Below, piece by piece: positions 1 through 5,699 of a DNA stretch of 9,489 nt. Origin of the DNA: an uncultured Bryobacterales bacterium (GTDB lineage Bacteria > Acidobacteriota > Terriglobia > Bryobacterales > UBA6623). Within the stretch, counting starts at the first letter, position 1. Each line of letters begins with the position of its first letter. The stretch lies in assembly GCA_946887065.1 (NCBI GenBank), contig CAMPKL010000098.1, positions 1-9,489 of the forward strand, given 5' to 3'. Below the pieces are notes generated by a model, which was not told the origin of the DNA, searched no databases, and worked only from the letters and a program-made list of their open reading frames with translations. The translations under genes were made by a program, and so were the position numbers.

Positions 1-1215
1 TTGGACACGAAGGGGCGGGACTACGAGTATCTAGCGGACGTTATTCGATCGCATGGGGTGCGTGTGCTCACCATCGATTTCGGCGTGATGGGCGAGCCGC
101 CGTTTACGCCGGACATCAGCAGCGCTGAAGTGGCGCTGGCGGCGGGCGTGGAGATCGGCAGCCTCCGCGCGTCGGGCGACAAGACGCGCGCGATGCGGGT
201 GATGACGGACGGTCTGACCCGCACGCTGCGGCGCTTATACGACGAAAGACGTCTGGACGGCGTGTGCGGAATGGGCGGCACCGGAGGCACGACGATTCTC
301 AGCGCCGCAGTGCGGGATCTGCCGATCGGTTTTCCAAAGTTATTGGTATCCACCGTCGCCGCCAGCGACCTGACGCCCTATGTCGGTTCAGCGGATATGA
401 CAATGATGCATTCCGTTGTTGACGTCGCGGGATTGAACCGGATTAGCAGAGAGATCTATACGAACGCCGCTGCCGCAATCGCCGCCATGGTGCAGGCTCC
501 ACGCCCGGAGTCCGACGACCTGCCGGTAATTGCAGCCTCGATGTTCGGCAATACTACAGCCTGCATCGACCAGGCGAAGGACCAACTGAGCCGATCGGGC
601 TATGAAGTGCTCGTCTTTCATGCGACTGGAAGCGGCGGGAAGACCATGCAGCGTCTCGCCGCCGAGGGACATCTCGCGGGCTTGCTCGATCTAACAACGA
701 CTGAGTTGGCGGACGAGGTGTGCGGGGGCGTATTCAGCGCTGGACGGGAGCGGGTGGAAATGGGAGCCAAGAGTGCGATCCCCATCGTGCTGGCCCCCGG
801 ATGCGTCGACATGTGCAACTTCGGTCCCCGCGAATCGGTTCCGCAGAAGTACGCGTCTCGTCTGCTCTACGAATGGAACGAGAACGTAACGCTGATGCGC
901 ACGAACGTTGAGGAGAACCGCGAAATCGGACGCCTCATCGCGGAGACCGCCAACCGCTGCTCGGGACCGGCGGCGATCTTGGTTCCGAAGAAGGGGGTCT
1001 CGATGCTCGGTTCGCCGACAGGTCCGTTCTGGGATGAAGCCGCCGATCGCGCCTGCCTGGACGGGATCCGATCCAACCTGAGGGCCGAAGTGCCGGTCGT
1101 TGAGATGGACTGCAACATCAACGATGCACCATTTGCAAGCCGTGCAGTGGAGACCTTGTTGGAGTTGAGCGGCAATGCGAGCGAACGCAGGGCCGCCCAA
1201 AAAACCGTTTCGTAA
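1..1215 (+). CDS. Tm-1-like ATP-binding domain protein (UPF0261), 5' end outside window
   Basis: This is the C-terminal part, probably nearly all, of a UPF0261/Tm-1-like protein; 404 codons are visible up to the TAA at 1213-1215. The frame opens at base 1 with TTG. Family members usually begin with a short beta strand ending in '-G-T-L-D-T-K-G-', so this TTG is most likely the Leu of that motif and not a start; some ten or so codons are probably missing. Visible landmarks are DTKG at residues 2-5, a glycine-rich nucleotide-binding-type loop GMGGTGGTT at 90-98, the family-typical stretch VSTVAASDLTPYVGSADM after it, and a second Rossmann-like domain from about residue 175 containing ATGSGGK, APGCVDM and NFGP. 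Only the plant relative is functionally known: the N-terminal region of tomato Tm-1 blocks tobamovirus RNA replication. The bacterial role is unknown. Its partner gene follows after 21 bp. Likely cytoplasmic; no signal peptide can be assessed because the N-terminus is absent. Confidence 0.93.
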   Translation: MDTKGRDYEYLADVIRSHGVRVLTIDFGVMGEPPFTPDISSAEVALAAGVEIGSLRASGDKTRAMRVMTDGLTRTLRRLYDERRLDGVCGMGGTGGTTILSAAVRDLPIGFPKLLVSTVAASDLTPYVGSADMTMMHSVVDVAGLNRISREIYTNAAAAIAAMVQAPRPESDDLPVIAASMFGNTTACIDQAKDQLSRSGYEVLVFHATGSGGKTMQRLAAEGHLAGLLDLTTTELADEVCGGVFSAGRERVEMGAKSAIPIVLAPGCVDMCNFGPRESVPQKYASRLLYEWNENVTLMRTNVEENREIGRLIAETANRCSGPAAILVPKKGVSMLGSPTGPFWDEAADRACLDGIRSNLRAEVPVVEMDCNINDAPFASRAVETLLELSGNASERRAAQKTVS

Positions 1216-1236
1216 TCGCACTCTCGGATAGAAGCT

Positions 1237-2127
1237 ATGACCACTGACAGAAACCACTGGAAGAACAGGCTGAGGTCGCTGGCCGACGCCGGCAATCTGA
1301 TCTTGGGCGCCGGCGCCGGTACGGGCTTGTCCGCGAAATGCGCCGAAGAGGGCGGCGCGGATCTGATCATCATCTACAACTCCGGCCGCTACCGCATGGC
1401 CGGCCTGGGTTCCTTGGCGGGGGTTATGCCGTACGGCGACGCCAACGCAATCGTCGTGGACATGGCTCGAGAGGTGCTTCCGATCGTGCGGAGCACGGCC
1501 GTGCTGGCGGGAGTCTGCGGCACCGATCCGTTTCGCGTCATGGACTTGTTCCTGAGGGATCTGCAGCATATGGGTTTTGCCGGGGTGCAGAACTTCCCGA
1601 CGGTCGGACTGATCGATGGGATGTTTCGCATGAACCTTGAGGAAACCGGTATGGGTTACCGCAAAGAGGTCGAGATGATCGCGCAAGCCCACAAATTGGG
1701 GCTTCTGACCTGCCCCTACGTGTTCGATGAAGAGCAGGCGCGCGACATGGCGAGGGCGGGCGCGGATCTGCTGGTCGCCCACGCCGGCCTCACGACCAAA
1801 GGGACGATCGGCGCCAAGAGCGCCATGACGCTGGAAGAGGCCGCGGATTTCGTCCAGCGTATCGTCGCCGCCGGCAGGAGCGAGCGCAGCGACATCCTCG
1901 TCCTTTGCCACGGCGGCCCCATCGCCGAACCAAGCGACGTCGGCGAAATCCTTAAGCGCGTCCGCGGCCTCAACGGCTTCTTTGGGGCGTCCTCGATTGA
2001 GCGCCTCCCGACCGAGGTCGCCATCACCGCTCGGACTCGCGAGTTTAAGGCGCTTGCGGCAGGAGGATTCAAGCCGATCGCAGTCGATGGCGACAGGGAA
2101 GTCGAGATGAAGAGGAGAAAGAGCTGA
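1237..2127 (+). CDS. TIM-barrel protein of the phosphoenolpyruvate hydrolase family (Tm-1 C-terminal half homologue)
   Basis: A complete 296-residue protein. It matches the TIM-barrel family annotated 'phosphoenolpyruvate hydrolase' or 'TIM-barrel signal transduction protein', which forms the C-terminal half of plant Tm-1 and is a separate gene next to UPF0261 in bacteria. Recognisable family blocks, in order, are [87 protein letters not shown] and [10 protein letters not shown]. These span nearly the whole chain, so the gene looks intact and full length. The ATG at 1237 is chosen because the family N-terminus begins about 20 residues before the GAGAGTG block; the ribosome binding site before it (GATAGAAG) is weak, which fits translation coupled to the upstream gene 21 bp away. 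It has no signal peptide, so it should be cytoplasmic. The reaction is not established; the 'hydrolase' name is inherited from family annotation and should be treated with caution. Confidence 0.93.
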   Translation: MTTDRNHWKNRLRSLADAGNLILGAGAGTGLSAKCAEEGGADLIIIYNSGRYRMAGLGSLAGVMPYGDANAIVVDMAREVLPIVRSTAVLAGVCGTDPFRVMDLFLRDLQHMGFAGVQNFPTVGLIDGMFRMNLEETGMGYRKEVEMIAQAHKLGLLTCPYVFDEEQARDMARAGADLLVAHAGLTTKGTIGAKSAMTLEEAADFVQRIVAAGRSERSDILVLCHGGPIAEPSDVGEILKRVRGLNGFFGASSIERLPTEVAITARTREFKALAAGGFKPIAVDGDREVEMKRRKS

Positions 2128-2171
2128 AGTGAAGGCGAGCGCCCTGTGGCAGGTACTTCACCGTCGAAGTC

Positions 2172-2177
2172 AGGAGA
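2172..2177 (+). promoter_or_regulatory. Shine-Dalgarno site that decides the TonB receptor start
   Basis: AGGAGA lies here, with AGGAG ending 8 nt before the ATG at 2185. This supports 2185 and not the in-frame GTG at 2146. Starting at 2185 places Lys, Lys and the hydrophobic stretch exactly as in a signal peptide, whereas 2146 would add 13 polar residues in front of it. Confidence 0.75.
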
Positions 2178-2184
2178 GCACTAC

Positions 2185-5100
2185 ATGAAGCAAATAACCA
2201 AGACAGCGTATGGGCCATTCGCAAGGCTCGCTATGGCCACGACACTCTCAGTGGCGTCGTGGTTGCTACTCGCATCCCCGCCGCCCGCATTCAGTCAAGC
2301 GGACACAGGCCGAATCACCGGAACTGTCAACGACTCCGCGGGCGCCGTTGTGCCGGCAGTGGACGTTGTTATTACTGCCGTCGACACCAATAGACGCTTC
2401 ACGGCTACAACCGACGAAGCCGGCCGTTACTCCTCTCCGCCCCTCCGCGCTGGAATGTACCAATTGGAAGCGGAAGTATCAGGTTTCAAGCGACTGGTTC
2501 GTCAAGGCATCGCCCTGGCGGTACAAGAGACGGCCATCGTGAATCTGCAGCTCGAACTGGGCGCCGTGACCGAACAGGTCACCGTGACCGCCGCGCAAGA
2601 CCTGATTCAAACAGTCGATGCGTCTCAAGGGCAAGTTATTGAGGCGCGACGGGTCGCGGACCTGCCGCTCAACGGCCGCGACTACCTGCAGCTATCCCTG
2701 CTCTCTGAAGGCGCTCTAGAGCCCCCTGGACAAGGCCGCAGCGCGACAGGCGCCAACAGCGGTACCGAGAGTCGAGCAGGAGGATTCAGCGCCGGAGGGT
2801 TGCGCACTACCGACAATAACTACCTTCTCGACGGATTCGACAACAACACCGACGACACGTCTTTTGACAGCAATCAAGCCGAAAGCGTTAAGCCGTCGGT
2901 CGATGCCATCCAGGAATTCAAAGTGCAAACCAACGCATACTCCGCGGAGTTTGGCCGAGCTGCCGGCGGCGTTGTGAATCTTACTCTGAAATCGGGAACG
3001 AATCAGTTTCACGGATCCGCCTATGAATTCCTCCGAAACGACAACCTTGACGCACGGAACTTCTTCGATCCGGCCGTACAGCCGCCATTCATTCGAAATA
3101 ACTACGGGGCCAGCTTTGGCGGGCCGCTAGTGGCAAACAGGGCATTCTTCTTTGTCGCGTACGAGAAGCTTGATCGCCGGGAATCCCGCACCGTCAATAA
3201 CACGATTCCCACAGCGAAGATGAGAACCGGCAATTTTTCGGAACTCACGAATCCGATATACGACCCGCTCACCTACGACGCGGCCACGCGCACTCGCCAG
3301 CCTTTTCCCGGCAACATCATTCCAGAAAATAGAATCGACGCCGTCGCCAGGCAATTAATCGACTTCTATCCGGACCCACAGAACACTAGATTATCCCAGA
3401 ACTACGTCTTCAATCCGCCCGACCGGGAGAAGGTCAACCGGTTCAACACCCGAAACGATTTTCAGTTGTCGGACAAAGACCAGATATCCTGGATGTTCAA
3501 TTACCAAAGCAACAATATACCCGCATCAACGGGCTTGCCCGCGCCGGCGTTCGGCGGTAATACGCGAGCCACTGATGTTACTGGCTACAGTACGGGCTTG
3601 ACATGGTCGCGAGTTATATCGCCCTCGCTGGTCACATCCACAAAGATCGGTTGGGACGCCAACACTTTTCTTATTAACTTCTCTCCCGAAGCCATTGCCC
3701 TGGGAGATGTCGCTACTCAAATCGGTCTCGACATACCTGCGTCTACTCTTGATGCGAAGTTCCCGACGATGTCCATTGCCGGCTTCGCAAGCCTTGGCGT
3801 CGGAAACTTCCTGCCCGTCTGGTCCAATGGCCAGACGCGACAATTCAAGTCCGATACGAGCTGGACTTCAGGAGATCACGCGGTGAAGTTCGGGGCTGAC
3901 ATTCAATGGATTCAAACCAACAACCTCAACGGAAGGCGCGAAGGCGGCGAGTATAGCTTCAATGGCCGGTACACCAACCTACCCACGAATAATTCAGGCG
4001 GCAGCTCGGTGGCGGATTTCTTGCTTGGCACGGCAAACACGGAGGTATTCAGCACCAGTACGCGCGTGTCCGGCAGAGCTAAATCGCTTGGCGGTTACAT
4101 TCAGGACGACTGGCGGGCCACGTCGCGGCTCAGTTTGAACCTTGGCGTTCGCTACGAATATTTTGACCCCTTTGTAGATACGCACAATCGAATGATTAAC
4201 GTGGACCTCGACACGGACCCGAACAACCCGCGCCTCGTTTTCGCCGCCGGGTCGGTCAACCCATCGTTCATCGCAACAGACACCAATAACTTTCAGCCCA
4301 GGCTTGGGTTTGCATACCAGCTAATTCCGGAGAAGTTCGTGCTGCGCGGCGGCTACGGAATCTACTTTCCGCTCCCGAAGTTATCTCCTTTTGGAGATTC
4401 CGACTCGCTTCTTGTCAATCCACCCTACAACGTTGAAATAAACAACACGGGAGATGGGATTACGTCAGCTACTTTGTTAGAAGACGGAACCCCGGATGAC
4501 GCACTGGCGCTTCAAAATGCAAGGTCTGTGAGCCTCGCATCGACGCAACAAGATCCCGACTTCGGATACGCGGAGCAATGGAACGTCAATCTGCAGTACC
4601 AAGTCGCTCCCAACTGGATGGTTCAGGTCGGGTATTTCGGGACTAAGGGAACAAACCTGGTCAACAAAGTGGATTCCAACTACATCGAAACGCTCGGGCC
4701 TGGTAATCTCAACGCGCGACGGCGTTTCAAGAGCATATTCGTCCCCACAAGCGTTCCCTCAGGTGCAGGGCCCGTTCAGGGCGTAACGGTTTCGCCGATC
4801 GGAGCGATTCTACGCCAAGTGTACAACGGCACCTCCGACTTCCATTCCCTCCAAGCCAAGGTTGAGCATCAATTCTCGAATGGGTTTACTGTGCTTGGTT
4901 CCTACATCTGGTCAAAGGCGCTCTCCGATGCCATCGGCGACAACGGCATGGGCCAATCGCCAGGGTCAGGCTTTCAAAACCCGGCTGACCTAAGTGGAGA
5001 GCGGGGGTTGGCCGATACCCACCTCGGTCAGCGTTTCGTAGTGAGCGGCATTTGGGACCTGCCCTTCGGCCGCGGAATGAAGTTCGGCGGGAATATGCAT

Positions 5101-5571
5101 CCTGTAGCCGACGTCATCCTGGGCGGTTGGAGCCTCGGCAGTCTTGTGACGCTAACGGCCGGCCGGCCTTTCAACGTAACCGTGAACGGCGATCCAGCGA
5201 ACTCGGGCCAGACGAATAGGGCGGACGTAGTTGGAGACTGGCGGGACGTTCCCGGCGGCAGCAGCGTGTCCCAGTTCTTCAATACCGCCGCCTTCGCTCG
5301 CAATCAGCCGTTTAGCTACGGCAATCTTGGGCGCAATAGCCTGATCGGTCCGAGCTATCAGAACGTCGACTTTTCGATGATGAAAAGGACGACGCTCTTT
5401 TCGACGGGAGATCAACCCTGGGACTTGCAGTTCCGCTGGGAAGTGTTCAACCTGCTAAATCATACAAACTTCGGATTCCCCGGCGGTACGCTTGGTAACC
5501 CGACATTTGGTCAACTCACGAGCGCCAGTCCTGGAAGGAAAATGCAGGGCGGCATAAAGATCATTTTCTAA
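2185..5571 (+). CDS. TonB-dependent receptor, Oar-like, with N-terminal carboxypeptidase-regulatory domain
   Basis: An outer-membrane, energy-coupled transporter of 1128 residues. Order of parts: signal peptide at about 1-39 (K2, K6, R14, hydrophobic core, then SQA before D40); carboxypeptidase-regulatory-like beta-sandwich at about 43-125 (GRITGTVNDSAGAVVPAV, then TDEAGRYSSPPL and the usual G-Y-L-E-spaced strand); the linker EQVTVTA; plug domain from about 137 with LPLNGRDYLQL (NGRDY 163-167) and later FGRAAGGVVNLTLKSGTNQF; then a long beta-barrel rich in aromatic and Asn/Asp residues, ending in KIIF with the terminal Phe expected of outer-membrane proteins. Length and layout match the Oar-like receptors greatly expanded in Acidobacteriota. 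No SusD-type lipoprotein follows, so this is not a classical SusCD pair. The substrate cannot be read from sequence; the neighbours (a sugar-type quinoprotein with DUF1080 and an MFS transporter) suggest a carbohydrate or glycoside (inference). The gene starts 57 bp after the TIM-barrel gene. Oar relatives with adhesion or secretion-linked roles are the main alternative. Confidence 0.95.
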   Translation: MKQITKTAYGPFARLAMATTLSVASWLLLASPPPAFSQADTGRITGTVNDSAGAVVPAVDVVITAVDTNRRFTATTDEAGRYSSPPLRAGMYQLEAEVSGFKRLVRQGIALAVQETAIVNLQLELGAVTEQVTVTAAQDLIQTVDASQGQVIEARRVADLPLNGRDYLQLSLLSEGALEPPGQGRSATGANSGTESRAGGFSAGGLRTTDNNYLLDGFDNNTDDTSFDSNQAESVKPSVDAIQEFKVQTNAYSAEFGRAAGGVVNLTLKSGTNQFHGSAYEFLRNDNLDARNFFDPAVQPPFIRNNYGASFGGPLVANRAFFFVAYEKLDRRESRTVNNTIPTAKMRTGNFSELTNPIYDPLTYDAATRTRQPFPGNIIPENRIDAVARQLIDFYPDPQNTRLSQNYVFNPPDREKVNRFNTRNDFQLSDKDQISWMFNYQSNNIPASTGLPAPAFGGNTRATDVTGYSTGLTWSRVISPSLVTSTKIGWDANTFLINFSPEAIALGDVATQIGLDIPASTLDAKFPTMSIAGFASLGVGNFLPVWSNGQTRQFKSDTSWTSGDHAVKFGADIQWIQTNNLNGRREGGEYSFNGRYTNLPTNNSGGSSVADFLLGTANTEVFSTSTRVSGRAKSLGGYIQDDWRATSRLSLNLGVRYEYFDPFVDTHNRMINVDLDTDPNNPRLVFAAGSVNPSFIATDTNNFQPRLGFAYQLIPEKFVLRGGYGIYFPLPKLSPFGDSDSLLVNPPYNVEINNTGDGITSATLLEDGTPDDALALQNARSVSLASTQQDPDFGYAEQWNVNLQYQVAPNWMVQVGYFGTKGTNLVNKVDSNYIETLGPGNLNARRRFKSIFVPTSVPSGAGPVQGVTVSPIGAILRQVYNGTSDFHSLQAKVEHQFSNGFTVLGSYIWSKALSDAIGDNGMGQSPGSGFQNPADLSGERGLADTHLGQRFVVSGIWDLPFGRGMKFGGNMHPVADVILGGWSLGSLVTLTAGRPFNVTVNGDPANSGQTNRADVVGDWRDVPGGSSVSQFFNTAAFARNQPFSYGNLGRNSLIGPSYQNVDFSMMKRTTLFSTGDQPWDLQFRWEVFNLLNHTNFGFPGGTLGNPTFGQLTSASPGRKMQGGIKIIF

Positions 5572-5584
5572 ATAGAATGCAATT

Positions 5585-5629
5585 GCCGGCCCGGGACGAG
5601 ACGAGTGAAATCGGCTCGCCCGGGTCGGC
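5585..5629 (+). other. 15-bp GC-rich hairpin after the receptor gene (possible terminator, attenuator or mRNA-stability stem)
   Basis: Bases 5585-5600 (GCCGGCCCGGGACGAG) pair with 5615-5629 (CTCGCCCGGGTCGGC). This gives 15 base pairs, one of them G-T, with a single bulged A at 5596 and a 14-nt loop. It begins 14 nt after the receptor stop codon. No T-tract follows, so it is not a standard intrinsic terminator. It could be a partial terminator, an mRNA 3'-end or processing stem that sets different levels for the receptor and the downstream enzyme, or a protein-binding palindrome (the GCCCGGG core is nearly symmetric). The pairing is seen directly; the role is inferred. Confidence 0.55.
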
Positions 5630-5685
5630 GCAACATGGAGCGGCGGCGTCCTGCTTCTCGTGAAGCTGGTCGAGAGTACAGAGCG

Positions 5686-5692
5686 TAAGGAG
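5686..5692 (+). promoter_or_regulatory. Shine-Dalgarno site of the quinoprotein fusion gene
   Basis: TAAGGAG sits 7 nt before the ATG at 5700, a near-ideal ribosome binding site. It fixes the start immediately before a clear signal peptide. Confidence 0.8.
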
Positions 5693-5699
5693 CACAATC

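Larger units (their letters stand above)
5572..5699 (+). other. 128-bp intergenic region between receptor and quinoprotein genes
   Basis: This is the longest non-coding stretch in the window. It holds a strong hairpin (5585-5629), a small GCTTC-TCGT-GAAGC stem-loop (5653-5666) and the Shine-Dalgarno site of the next gene. I found no convincing -35/-10 promoter pair and no small ORF with family resemblance. Confidence 0.6.

Noticed and set aside
1..3. TTG at base 1 as a true start codon of the UPF0261 gene
   Set aside because: The family has a conserved N-terminal strand ending in a Leu before DTKG; the TTG most likely encodes that Leu, so the gene is cut by the window edge.
691..1911. 406-codon open frame on the minus strand across the end of the UPF0261 gene and most of the TIM-barrel gene
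   Set aside because: It lies opposite two strongly supported genes in GC-rich DNA, its translation is rich in Arg, His, Gln and Gly with no family resemblance, and it is the codon-position shadow expected at high GC.
2155..2170. ACTTC/GAAGT inverted repeat upstream of the receptor gene
   Set aside because: Only 5 bp with a 6-nt loop and no extension; too short to support a regulatory call.
2146..2184. GTG at 2146 as the start of the TonB receptor
   Set aside because: It would put 13 extra polar residues before the signal peptide; the ATG at 2185 has a better-placed AGGAG and gives a normal signal peptide.
5583..5611. TTGCCG and TGAAAT, 17 nt apart, as a sigma-70-like promoter before the quinoprotein gene
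   Set aside because: Each box matches only 4 of 6 consensus bases and both overlap the strong hairpin; chance is a sufficient explanation.
5653..5666. GCTTC-TCGT-GAAGC stem-loop about 20 nt upstream of the quinoprotein ribosome binding site
   Set aside because: A 5-bp stem is common by chance; it is noted within the intergenic entry but not called as a regulator.
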